This document shows, one piece after another, positions 45,140-56,640 of a DNA stretch of 64,000 bases. The DNA comes from Nilaparvata lugens (taxonomy: Eukaryota; Arthropoda; Insecta; Hemiptera; Delphacidae), in assembly GCF_014356525.2 (NCBI RefSeq), contig NC_052508.1, forward strand, positions 43,441,858 to 43,505,857, in the 5' to 3' direction. Under the pieces are notes generated by a model. It searched no databases. It saw only the letters and a program-made list of their open reading frames with translations, and had not been told where the DNA came from. Every line of letters begins with the position of its first letter. The first letter of the stretch is position 1. A program made the position numbers and the translations under genes.

Positions 45140-47768
45140 TATTAGCATGTCCTATTCCACCCTCTAGGTTTCCTAATAATTGCGGAGTATTGCTACAACG
45201 CGGACTAGCTACAGTCGGATATGGGTCGGGGTCAGTAGCCGTACTGACAGGTGGAGATACCGGACCTACACTTCTCCCTCTATCCTGATTCTTTACCCTC
45301 TGCTTCTTTCGCGAGATTTTTACTTTCAGGGGAAGAGTGTTTGCCCGTGGCGTTACTGGCCGATTCGGCCCTTGGCCTTTGGAATACAGGGTGGGTGTTC
45401 AGGGATATTAAGATAACCCTACACAAGGAGACGGATCTGACTATCAGATCCCTACCAATAATTCTATTTATAAAGGTAGTACGCAATCTGAACCAACTGC
45501 GAATTGACGGCGAGCAAGCTGTACCTGCAAGCCCGGGATGTGGTTTTTCTATGGGGTTTAAGGTGAGAGCTATGGGGTAAAGGTATGACGGAGCTATGGA
45601 GTTATTAGTAGTATTTAAGATGTAGTTAAATAGGGCATGGTATAGGGTGTAAGCTATAGAGAATAGGGTGCATGGTATGAGGTATACGGTATAGGGTATA
45701 GGGAACAGAGAATCAATAATAAGATTATTATTCTCTACAGCAAATAAATATCTGCTCAATAATCCGCAATCTGAGAATTGCGCTCTAGCTCTCAGCAGGC
45801 TGGACCTGCTAGCTAAATACAGTATATCAATTTCAATTATGTGGTAATTGAAATCTAGAGAATAAGGTTTGAGGTGTGGGATTTCTGAATCACGAGCCTG
45901 CAGCTGGGAAAGGATTTTCAGCAATTCTGAAACTGCTAAACAGGATTCCCATGCTAAACTGATAACTGCGTGCCGGTTATTAAGGGCCAATCTGTGACTG
46001 CCCTTTAGGGTATGGGAATCACTCTCAATCGTCCGAAACGCTTTTAAATTAATAGTCAGTATGTCGACTATTATGAGAGGATAGGGAAGGGTTTACAAGG
46101 TTTCTCCTAAGCTTCTCGCTGGTCTGAGGACCGCGACTGGGTCGATCTCTAATCTGCTCTACACAAGGTTTCCTACACCTCTTGCTGGTCTGAGGACCGC
46201 GACGGGGACGATCTCTAGTCTTGAACTGAGAGCAGGAAGCGTCACAGTCTGTGACTTCGACAAGGACGTTCTCAAGCTGGACCTGAGAGCTAGAAGGATT
46301 ATAGAATAGGGAAAGTTAAGAGAGAGAAAGAGAAAGGATGCCGCAGTCTAGAAACTTCGGCGAGGAAGTCCTCAAGCTGTACCTGAGAGCTAGAAGGATT
46401 TTAGTAGAGGGAAAGTTGAGAGAAAGAAAGAGAAAGGACGTCGCAGTCTACCAACTTTGACAAGGACGAACTCAAGCTGTACCTGAGTTCTCTAGGAAAT
46501 GATTGGAATTTTCCTACTAGGAATTACAGCAAGTCAGAAACTGCTAAGAAAAGTTGAAATACTGGGCCACTCTATAGTATGAAAACCAAGCAAGGAAAAC
46601 TTACTATAAATGATAATAATTTCTCTGCAGGGACAAAAATTAATCGAGAAAACTATTCTCAAAAGGAACAGGGATTTTCCCACAAGAATAAAAATTAATT
46701 GAGTAAAACTATTCTCAAAAAGGACAGGGATTTCTCTACAAGAATAAAAAATTGATTGAGTAAAACTATTCTCAAAAAGGACAGGGATTTCCCTACAAGA
46801 ATAAAAATTCAATGGAGAAAAATTACTCTTTAAACTAAAGGCCACCTTTCTACAGAGAAGGAAAAATATACGGACTACCAGTCCTGACATACAATTACCT
46901 GAATCGACGTGGATACTGATACGGAGAATAGCGAACCGATTCCCACTTCCCGTATTATAATTAAAAACATCATGAAGCGACAGAGTCGAGACTTATAAAT
47001 TAAGTACTCAAAAATAACCCGCTATAAGAGCCTAGCTAAATTCCCCACTCAACTATTTGTAGCACAAACTTGAGATCCCTTACAGGTTCCAAAACCAAGG
47101 ATAACTCGTTCACCCCCAGTGATACGAATTTAGGAAAAATAACCGACAAGATAGAAAATCCCCCAGGAGAATCCACCTTCAAATACAGTTGGCAATTCGA
47201 CATACAATATTCCATTCACTAAAATACAGAATAGAATATTAACCCTCTAGTACACCACTATTGGGAGCGCCGCACGGAACGCAGCCGTACACGAACCCGT
47301 TCACCGAACAACTGCCTCTCTCCCAGGTCTTCTTGAAGCAGCACCCGGTTGCTGAAAATTAGGAGGCCGGGGGAAAAAAGATTGCTGACCAATGGGAGTC
47401 TGAAAAGACGATCACGCCACTGGTCATGTGACAGGGTTTGACTCAGCTGCTCCTGATGTTAAGGGTGCAGCTAATGATGACAATGATACTAATTGCTACA
47501 CTAATTCAGGCCGGTAAACAATATTTCTCACCAGAAATTACAAGAAGAATGATACCGACTCAACTCGGTAGCCGCTTATCGTTCTGATGATACGGATGCT
47601 GCTGATTCATAGGGATTGGCGACGATGGTGATAATGTGCATACACTGCTACAAGTCTAACAAAATATATCCGGCAGTCGATCCTATTCTTATTCTAAAAC
47701 AGAATAAATTTGCTAATTTTACACTAGACGACGGCTCTCCATTCGTCACAAAAATTCACTTTGTGACA
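45140..47768 (-). repeat. 5' LTR (right copy), 2629 bp
   Basis: Near-identical to 39390-42203 apart from about 185 bp of missing minisatellite units and scattered single-base changes. The matching 236-codon frame (45990-45280) is also open here. Confidence 0.92.
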
Positions 47769-47920
47769 TAGTATAGAATCTTTTATCTGAATGTTTACTA
47801 AGACATTCTAAAATGGCTTTCAAACTCACTCATATTAAAAAGTGATATTATAATTTCAAAGTAACGCAAGTTGTGAGGTCTCGTATTATTACATATGCCT
47901 ATCTACTTTTCAGCCTTTTT

Positions 47921-48051
47921 ACTTTCCTTGCCCTATTACCATAGGTAAGGAAAGTATTGCTTTCCGAAAAAAATAAAGATACCCCAATTTCTAAATCTCT
48001 ATACGTTTCAAGGTCCCCTGAGTCCAAAAAACTGGTTTTTGGGTATTGGTC

Positions 48052-48107
<56 letters not shown>

Positions 48108-48733
48108 AGTGTATGTGCGTCTGTGTGCACGATATCTCATCTCCCAATTAATGGAATGACTTGAAATTTGGAACTTAAGGTCCTTTCACTAAAAGGATCC
48201 AACACGAACAATTTTGATCAAATGCAATTCAAGATGGCAGCTAAAATGGCGAAAATGTTGTCAAAAACATGGTTTTTCGTGATTTTCTTGGAAACGGCTC
48301 CAACGATTTTGATCAAATTCATACTTAAAATAGTCTTTGATAAGCTCTATCAACTGCAACAAGTACCATATCTGTAAAAATTTCAGGAGCTCTGCCCTCA
48401 GATACAATTGTGACAAAAAAATCAAGTGGAGTAGATTGAGCATGAAAATCTCTACAATTAATGTTCAGTAACATTTTCACCTAAAATTGAAAATAAGCTT
48501 TAAATTCGAGAAAATGTGATTATTCAATTGCAAATTATTGTTGATCTATTAAATCATTCACTATGAAGAGATAGCAGACCTCATGTGTGTCTCCAGCATT
48601 ATTGATTATTGCCCTGTCACCAGCTGGCTCAAATCTTTGAATAGTAGACTTGACATGCGCGGGAACACTAACTAGCGTCAGGTGATCAATTTTCATAACG
48701 GCAAGGAAAGTTGTGTGAGTGCGCCACACCAGA
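47921..48733 (+). repeat. R1 family, copy 3
   Basis: Starts ACTTTCCTTGCCCTATTACC and ends CACACCAGA, flanked on both sides by T5 (47916-47920, 48734-48738). Carries a long TG microsatellite (about 48055-48103). It lies just outside the long-LTR element. Confidence 0.88.
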
Positions 48734-48738
48734 TTTTT

Positions 48739-48960
48739 AACGTTACTACAAACTAGGAGGAATACAGGTTCAGTGCTGCCAAAAAATGATAGATGTCAAA
48801 TAGGAAAAGACCCAGTTTGTCTTTCACTCTTCTACTTTGGTGGCGTCCGTAAAAGCTGACCATATTTTTGGTGAGTGGCGGTTTTCATGGTCGGCGGAAG
48901 TCCGGTGACCCGAAACACATACAAGAGCGCATTCAATGAGAACCTTCCATTTACCCCATA
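48739..48960 (+). other. Possible 5' flank of a broken gene
   Basis: GC content rises (GGTGGCGTCCGTAAAAGC, GTCGGCGGAAGTCCGGTGAC) before an ATG at 48961. Consistent with a 5' UTR or promoter. No direct evidence. Confidence 0.25.
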
Positions 48961-49971
48961 ATGGCTGTCCTTCAAAGCGTGCCTATTTCATTACAAACAC
49001 CAAACAGTAATCAAGAAAATCAAGATGGACACACATTGGCCCATATGAATAAAACCAGAGCTAATGCTCATGAGCAAGAGCATGGAGCATAAGGTTTTGC
49101 TCATGAGCAAAAGGTAGAAGCAAAAGCATTTGCTCATTTCTATATGAATAAGCTTTACCTTATACTCTTACCTTATGCTCCTGAACTCTGGAGCAAATGC
49201 TCACGTATTTTATAGATTTTTCATCAGCTGATTCGCTTTTGTTGCCTTAATTTGTTTTTATAGCTCACGGAAGCGCTAAATATGCAAGCAGGGTGCACCG
49301 CTTGTGTTTGCGTCGTCTGCTCTGTTTTCTATTTATGAATAGAGTTTTAGGTTAGTTGAGTTAGATTTTTGAAATAATAGCGTGAAAAAATGTAATCTCT
49401 ATAATATTCTTCAGCATATTCTTATAATATCAATAGCCTTCTTATAATCGTCTACACTCTCATCTTCTTAAATGCCTATTTCCTATTTTGTGATGGCTAT
49501 CTTTATATCAGGTATCTAATATTTATTATTTTGTAGGGATAATGGTGATATATCATTGTTGAATCTAAAAAGAGTTTTATAGTTCTCAACTATAAGTTAT
49601 GATTGTATCTGGTATAGTTTCCTCTCCCTCATACGAATTAGTTGAGCCATTTTACTATGAGCAAAAGGTGATAAGCTGCTCTAGACTAGACTCACCTTCT
49701 TTGAAGCATTTGCTTCAAAAGTTGAGCAAATGCTTTAGTTTATTCATACAGTTTTGAGTATAAGCTTTTACTCTTGAGCAAATGCTCAAACTATTTTTTT
49801 GATGAGCATGAGCAAAAGGTTTTGCTCATGTTTATTCATAGAAAATGAAGCAAATGCTCTATATTTTAGAAGTATAAGCAAATGCTTAACTTTATTCATA
49901 TGGCCCATTGTGTCAGCAGCTTCTCTTTGTCTCAGAAACAGAGTAACGGCCAGCAACAGTCACAGTTATAA
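48961..49971 (+). pseudogene. Candidate N-terminal coding segment split by a MITE
   Basis: From ATG 48961 (context CCATAATGG) an open frame reads MAVLQSVPISLQTPNSNQEN then QDG before running into the element at 49037-49907. On the far side one frame (from 49912) reads VSSFSLSQKQSNGQQQSQL to a TAA. The Ser/Gln-rich composition on both sides suggests one low-complexity activation-type region. However, the target duplication is unknown, so the join and frame are uncertain, and neither half has a recognisable domain. Confidence 0.25.
49037..49907. mobile_element. 871 bp MITE with dense AGCAAATGCT motifs
   Basis: Terminal inverted repeats TGGCCCATATGAATAAA and, inverted, TGGGCCATATGAATAAA (one mismatch). 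Both flanks of the interior are crowded with GAGCAAATGCT, GCTCATGAGCAAAAG and AGCATTTGCT in both orientations, more than a dozen in total. The centre (about 49205-49640) is unique AT-rich DNA. No ORF. The motif repeats could be transposase-binding sites. Confidence 0.82.
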
Positions 49972-50139
49972 CATAGTTATTCAAAAGTATTCTTTGAGTA
50001 TCTATAGTGAGGTCCACGTTATAATGGTAGTGTATGATTTGCAATGGTGTTGCTATCCTTGTCTATCGTTCAACAAATGTGAAAGAGTTAGGGCTTTGAC
50101 TATAGAAAGAAGAAAGACTAGAAGAAGACTTATTTCTAT

Positions 50140-51085
50140 AGTCAAAGGTTAGGGTTAGTTTTTATTCAGGTTATATTTAATAATGTTTTATTAGGATAGG
50201 TTAGGTTTTTGCTTTAAAATTGCAATATGCTAGAAGGGGCTAGGGTCTAGGTAGAGTTATGTTTTTTGATGTTTCAAAGGTAAAAGGATAGGTTAGGGGG
50301 TTAGGATTTTGCTTTGAACCACATGCTTCTGAATATGTTCATGAAATGAACCACATGTTTGTGAATATGTTCATGTAATGAACCACATGTTTATGTTTTG
50401 TTCTGAAGATGATGAATAAATCTAAAGTATTAAATGTGAAAGGGTTGGAGGTTAGGTTTTATTTAGGTTATATTTAATAATGTGTTATTAGGATAGGTTA
50501 GGTTTTTGCTTTGAAATTGCAATATGCTAGAAGGGGCTAGGGTGCAGTTAGAGTTATGTTTTTTTGATGTTTCAAGTGTGAAAGGATAGGTTAGGGGTTA
50601 GGATTTTGCTTTGAAATCTAAATTATTAAATGAGAAGTGGTTAGAGGTTAGTGTTTAGGTTTTTTTGGATTATATTTAATAATGTTTCAAAAGGTTAGGT
50701 TAGGTTTTTGCTTTAAAATTGCATTATGCTAGAAAGGGCTAGGGTCCTGGTAGAGTTATGATTTTGCTTTGAAATCTAAATTATCAAATGTGAAGGGGTT
50801 AGGGGGTTAGTGGTTAGGTTTTTTTGGATTATATTCAATAATTTTCCATAAGGTTAGGTTAGGTTTTTTCTTTAAAATTGCAATATGCTAGAAAGGGCTA
50901 GGGTCCAGGTAGAATTATGCTTTTTGATATTTCAAAGGTGGAAAGATAGGTTAGGATTTTGCTTTGAAATTGCAATATGCTGGAAGGGATTAGAGGTTTT
51001 CCAAATAGTTATGTTTATTGATGTTTTAAATGTAAAAGGGGAGGTTGAGGGTTCGGTTTTTGTTTTGAAATGACAATATGCTGAC
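50140..51085. repeat. Satellite-like tandem array
   Basis: Five to six diverged units of roughly 90-300 bp share AAAATTGCAATATGCTAGAA, then GGGGCTAGGGT, TTATGTTTTTTGATGTTTCA and GATAGGTTAGG. Unit starts are marked by TTGCAATATGCT near 50220, 50518, 50716 (TGCATTATGCT), 50878, 50970 and 51069. Short runs of AGGTTAGGTTAGG occur inside. Confidence 0.8.
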
Positions 51086-51100
51086 TTAGTTATAGTGTTT

Positions 51101-51701
51101 TTTAACATCAGTTAAATAACAACTGTTATATTTTATTAATCATATTTTTTCAAAAGTACTCTTCCTTTTATTGAATAAAATGATAATATATTGATTATTA
51201 TATTGAATTTAATGATAAATCATCATTGGATAATAATATCTTCATCAAATAGATTGACGATTGGCTCCAGTTACAGTGCTCGGTAATCATCATCACAAAG
51301 AACGTTACATTCAAAGATCTGACTGAATGGAACGGGAAAAACCCGTTGCTCACGCATGCGCGATACGGTGCTGTCTGAGACAGAGAGTGGTTTGTCTTTG
51401 TGTCTGTGACTCTGTGGTTATATCTACTACTACTAACTTTTCTTTATTTTTTGTGATAAAGTGCTATTGTAAAATTATTATTTAGAACAATCGTACTTAG
51501 CTGAAATTTAGATTTTCTTATGTAAGTCTATAAATTTTTATTGATTTCATATATGTTGTATTATACCTATTATTGTTTTATATAAATTTACTTTTATAAT
51601 AGGTTATGTTGCGCTGTCATCATTCTGTTGATAGTGTTATAATATTGATTTAAATTTTATACATTTTACCCTCATAAAGATTGATTATTTTAAAAATTTT
51701 T
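51101..51701. other. No feature recognised
   Basis: AT-rich sequence, slightly GC-richer around 51330-51400 (CTCACGCATGCGCGATACGG). The last seven bases, AATTTTT (51695-51701), are the left target duplication of the next element. Confidence 0.5.
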
Positions 51702-54161
51702 GGGCTGCACTTTAGTATATGGGCCGCGGAATCTAGCATTGAGACCTACATAGATCGATAGAGGAGATCAATACGAGATCAACCATGTATAACATTGTTG
51801 TCGATTTCCAAGGATTAGCTGAAAAAACATGGCGGAAAGTTCAACGTTTTTATATCAATTTTTATTTTTAATATTGTTTTTATGGCTACAATATGTTTAA
51901 AACTAGTGCAATCTTATGTAAAATTTGACGAAAAATCCAATGAAACTAATTTCACGTTCGTAACTTCAGTAGTTTTTGAGATATTGCAAAAAATGTGCGA
52001 AAAAGTGCAAATTTTAGGTTAAAAGAGGTGAACCTGTTTGCATGGTGATTGATAGGTATTTTAAACTATTGGATTTAGTAGAATGATAAATTCTAAAGAA
52101 AAAATGTCCAGTCACTTGATTGCCTAAACTCAAAATTGTTTGAGATATTTGGACAAATAAAAATATTGCAACTCCATTTTTTGCTACCTAGGGAGAACTT
52201 AGGTTAGAAAAAGCTTAGATTGGGGAAAGCTTAGGTTAGGAGGAGCTTGGATCAGGAAAATATTAGGTTAGGGGAAGCTTAGGTTAGGAAAAGCTTAGAT
52301 TAGGGAAAGCATAGGTTAGGAGAAGCTATGGTCAGGAAAAGCTTAGGTTAGGGAAATCTTAGTTCAGGAAAAGCTTATATTATGAAAAATAGCTTAGATT
52401 GGGAAAAGCTTAGATTAGGTAAAGCTGAGGTTAGGAAAAGCTCAGGTTAGGGGAAGCTGGGTCTCAGAAAAGCTTAGGTCAGGGAAAGATAGGTTAGGAA
52501 AACTTGCATTAGAAAGAGCTCAACTTAGGAAAAGCTTAGGTTAGGAAAAGCTTAGATTATGAAAAGCCAAGGTTAGGGAAAGCATAGGTTAGGAAAGAGC
52601 TAAGGTTAGGAAAAGCTTAGGTTAGGGGAAGCTGGGTCTGGGGAAAGCTTGGGTTAGGAAAAGTTTGGATTAGAAAAAGCTTAAGTTAGGAGAAGCTTAG
52701 GTTAGGGTAAGCTGGGTCTAAGAAAAGCTTAGGTTAGGAAAACGTAGATAAGGAAAAGCTTAGGTTAGGAAAAAGATGAGGTTGGGAAAAGCTTGGGTTA
52801 GGTAAAGCTTAGGCTAGGGGAAGCTGGGTTTGGAAAAAGCTTAGGTTGGGGAAAGCTTGGATTAGGAAAAGCTCAGATTAGAAAAAGTTTAGGTTAGAGA
52901 AGGCTGGGTCTGGAATGAACTTAGGTTAGGAAAAGCTTAGGTTAGGTAAAGCTTAGATTAGTAAAAGCTTAGGTTAGGAAAAGCTTAGGTTCGGAGAAGC
53001 TGGGTCTGAGAAAAGCTTAGGTTGGGGGAGCTTGGGTTAGTAAAACTTAGATTAGAAAAAGCTTAGGTTAGGAAAAGCTTAGAATAGAAAAAAGCTTAGG
53101 TTAGGAAAAGCTTAGGTTAGGAGAAGCTTAGGTTAGAAAAAGCTTAGATTAGGAAAATTCTAAGGTTAGGGAAAGCTAAGATTGGGAAAAGCTTAGGTTA
53201 GGAAAAACTTAGGTTAGGGGAAGCTACGTTTGAGAAAAGCTTAGGTTAGGGGAAGCATAGGTTAGGAAAAGCTTAGATTAGGTAAAATCTAAGGTTAGGA
53301 AAAGCTTAGGTTAGGAAAAAAGGTAAGATTGGGAAAAGCCTATGTTAGGGAAAGCTTGGGTTAGGAAAAGCTTACATTGGGAAAAAGCGTAGGTTAGGAA
53401 AAGCTTGATTTGATTCAATTATTTTTACAATCTTTTAAAGCTCCTGAATTGCATTGGAAGCTGAATAAAATGTGATCCTCAATATCGGTCTGCACTATGC
53501 CTATGCAAACATATTGAACTCTTCTAAAGCTAAAATACTACATTTTCTTGTATTTTTTCCAAATATCTTAATAATATATAAAATTTTCTAACCTAAAATC
53601 TATTTTAATGAATTCCCTGCAAAAATCCCAATGAGATTTAGCCAATTTAGTAGTCACTAAAAGTAGTAAAAAAAATTAAATATGAGAATTGAAGAGTATT
53701 GAGTGTGCAATTTTTTTTATTTTCCCAAATATCTCAAACAATTTTGAGTTTAGGCAATCAAGAGACTGGACATTTTTTCTTTAGAAATTATCATTCTACT
53801 AAATCCAATAGTTTAAAATACCTATTAATCATCATGAAAACAAGTTAACCCTTTTTAAAGCAAAAAATTTGCATTTTTCTGCACATTTTCTGTAATATCT
53901 CAAAAACTACTGAAGTTACGAACCTGAAATTAGTTTCATTGGATTCCTCGTCTGCACTAGTTTTAAACATATTGTTGCCATAAAAAAAATTATTAAAAAT
54001 GAAAATTGATATAAAAATTTTGAACTTTCCGCCATGTTTTTTCAGCTAATCCTTGGAAATCGACAACAATTTTATACATGGTTGATCTCGTATTGATCTC
54101 CTCTATCGATCTATGTAGGTCTCAATGCTAGATTCCGCGGCCCATAAACTAAAGTGCCCCC
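51702..54161. mobile_element. Fold-back element with TTAGG-rich minisatellite core
   Basis: Inverted arms of about 460-480 bp (51702-52180 and 53690-54161) begin with GGGCTGCACTTTAGTATATG (left) and its slightly changed inverse. They share GGGCCGCGGAATCTAGCATT and CATGGCGGAAAGTTCAA. A 7-bp direct repeat AATTTTT flanks the element (51695-51701, 54162-54168). Between the arms lies a 1.2 kb minisatellite. This architecture resembles Drosophila Foldback elements. No ORF. Confidence 0.87.
52190..53405. repeat. Minisatellite, consensus AAGCTTAGGTTAGGAA
   Basis: About 70 units of 14-18 bp. The consensus embeds two TTAGG pentamers, the canonical insect telomere repeat, separated by AAAAGC. Interspersed GGGGAAGCTGGGTCT variants recur every 150-200 bp or so, suggesting a higher-order unit. 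Confidence 0.92.
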
Positions 54162-55075
54162 AATTTTTGTTCAAATTGTTATTCCAATGAAAGTTTAGGT
54201 AAGCTACCGCGTCTTTAGTTTTACAAAAACTAGGCCTATAGAGCTTCAACTGTCATACAAATCAAAAAATTGAACACTTTCTTGCATTCTTTTAGGTAAA
54301 TTCCTTGATAACGAATAAAGTTTACTAACTTGATTCATTGATTTCTCTAAAAAATTATACACGAAATTTAGCCAATTAAGTACGGTACCAATGCAAATAT
54401 CAGAAAATATTGTATAGATTTGAATTGAAAGTGAAAAGTATGGAGTGAGCAAACTAATTTCAAAATATCTCTATAAATGATGAGCTATCAAGTGACTGAA
54501 CATTTTTCTTCAGAATTTATTATTCTACAAATCCCAATACTTTGAAATATCTATTAATCATCAAACAAACAATTTAACCACTTTTAAAGCAAAAAATGTG
54601 CACATTTTATGAAATAACTTAAAAACTTTTGAATAGGCCTATACGATTTTGGAACTGGTTTTATTGGATTCCACGTCAAATTACACTTACGATTTTATTG
54701 TTTAGAACCTATTGACACCGAGAAAACTTGAAAATAATTAAACTATTCGCCATGTTTGTTCAGATTGAAAAATATGACTCGTATTTGGTTTGATCCACTA
54801 TAATTTTTTTTGTAATGTCAATTACATGAAACAATAGGTTTTCCAAAGCAGTAATTTCTGAGCTTTTTTACCCCATTTTCTAAAGATACAAGAATTTATA
54901 AGCGTGAAGCTTTTTCATAGGTTTTGAATATATCGTGAATTAACCATCAAAATATTATCTATCTCCCACTTACTGAAGAATTCGTCACCAAGCTAGCCTG
55001 TCTACTGGCTATTTTAACGAAAAATTTATAAAAAAAAACAATATCATGATCAAAGACCAGGGTTCCCCAGATAGA
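54162..55075. other. Spacer with a diverged fold-back arm
   Basis: About 54440-54770 is a diverged direct copy of the right arm (about 53720-53980), sharing GACTGxACATTTTTxTTTxAG, TTTGAAATAxCTATTAATCAT and TTTTATTGGATTCC. Otherwise no feature. Confidence 0.6.
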
Positions 55076-55397
55076 TTGTGTCAAAATTTAAAAAGTCAAT
55101 TTACTTAGATGGTGGCATCACAGACCAGCAAATTCATAATAGAATACCAATGAGCCACCTTGATAGGGTGTTCTTGAATGTATTAGGTGAGCGTCCTCTC
55201 ACTGAGTGTGGAAGGCAATTGAACACCCTGATTAGCAGCACTGGAATGCAATCTTTGACCTTTGACAAAGGACAGTGTGGCACATCAAAGTTGATCCTCC
55301 CTCGAGTGACATGAGTGTTCACCTATGACCACGCCATGAACAGAAACACTTGAAGACGTAGACAGGTGTTTTTTGACATGGAGTAGTGATGCTAATA

Positions 55398-56640
55398 CAG
55401 TCGAACCTCTCTATAACAAACCTCCACTTGACGAAATCCTCTACACAATGAAGTTTTACCTGGTTCCATGACATTTTGGAGTTTTGGCTGCTTATTTACC
55501 TATATTTAACGAATTTCGGACCTCTCAACAACAAAGTTTTCTCTTGACTTCAACATACAAAATGTAGTGTGTATAGGAAGCAGACGATCATTTTCGAGGA
55601 ATTGTTTAGTTTCAGCAGAAAGGTCAATAGACTAAAAATAATGGCAATTCAGGTAGGAAGAAGATGGGTGGTGGACAGTCAATAGAGGTTGAAAGACATG
55701 AAGGTCGGAAATTGAATGCAAGCTACTCTAAATTGGATTTCAAGAGCTTGTCATTTGTAGACCAGGCAGGTGAATGACTGGACTTTCTAAATCTTGCTTT
55801 TATCACACATTTCAATTCTTTGAACTGGCTAATATGATGATGGTTGTGACGAGCTTGAGGAGAAGAATCCGTCAGATCAAGAAGTTCTAGAAGCTTTCAA
55901 AATTATCAGGCAAGGATTAAATCTGAAAAATAGTGTACCAGCCTTTTTATGTTCGACTGTTTGAATAGATGTAAGTCATTCACATTAAACATAATGTTTT
56001 ATTCAAATGCAAAATTCAACCGAAAATTACATGCTTTTTCAAATAAAACATTAAAAAATAGGGAAGTTGAGTTATTATAGTATTTATAGTGAAGTTATTG
56101 ACAAAATTACTGTATTTTAAATATTTTAATAAAACATTAAAAAATAGGGAAGTTGAGTTATTATAGTATTTATAGTGAAGTTATTGACAAAATTACCGTA
56201 TTTTGCATTCAATCTAATACAGTAGTAGTGTAAAAAGTACTAAAAAATCTTTGCTGAAGGAAGTTGAAAAATATTGTTACTGAGTATGTACTTTGATTAA
56301 ACTCTACTAATAGTACAAATCAAGCTTTTTAGAAATAAATTGGTGAGTTTACTTACCTATTACATTCTATAAATATTCAAAAACACGTTTTTTTTTTATT
56401 TTAAACAGCATGAATTTTCAAATTTCCATATTAATATTGGCCTAATAGGTACCCTACCTACGTTCACAATGATATGTTTTATGTAGCCTACCATATTCAT
56501 TTATTTACCGCCGTGATACCATATTACAAGATCCATAAGATCGTGGTAGTTTTCTTGACAGAACAACCTCTCAATAACAAATACCTTTCAGCAGCGAATT
56601 TTTTCTTGGGATAATTGACTTCGTTATTGAGGTTCTACTG
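55398..56640. mobile_element. Pogo/Tigger-like deletion derivative, 1243 bp
   Basis: Ends are CAGTCGAACCTCTCTATAAC (left) and, inverted, CAGTAGAACCTCAATAACGA (right), flanked by TA (55396-55397, 56641-56642). The interior near 55840-55960 retains a frame rich in Glu/Asp (DELEEKNPSDQEVLEAF) resembling the C-terminal tail of Tigger-type transposases. The rest of the transposase is gone. An 86-bp tandem duplication sits at about 56040-56210. It is inserted within the non-LTR element. Confidence 0.87.

Larger units (their letters stand above)
39390..47768 (-). mobile_element. Long-LTR, gag-only LTR retrotransposon (minus strand)
   Basis: Two LTRs, 39390-42203 and 45140-47768, enclose 2.9 kb. In the minus-strand direction each LTR starts TGTCACAAAGTG and ends GCTAATA. 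A 4-bp duplication TAGT flanks the element (39386-39389, 47769-47772). Downstream of the 5' LTR there is TGGCGCCCAA (complement at 45096-45105), the start of a tRNA-Lys-type primer-binding site. Upstream of the 3' LTR is the polypurine tract AGGAGTGGGG. LTRs are nearly identical except for a tandem repeat difference, so insertion is recent. No reverse transcriptase or integrase, hence non-autonomous. Confidence 0.93.

Noticed and set aside
47899..48151. Frames of repeated Thr-His or Val-Cys
   Set aside because: They are translations of the TG microsatellite in R1 copy 3.
52190..53405. True telomere or chromosome end
   Set aside because: Units are not pure TTAGG, are interrupted by AAAAGC, and are bounded by inverted arms with target duplications, so this is an internal mobile element.
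55078..55314. Plus-strand frame of 78 codons
   Set aside because: The opposite strand encodes the C-terminal end of the non-LTR reverse transcriptase; the plus frame is its shadow.
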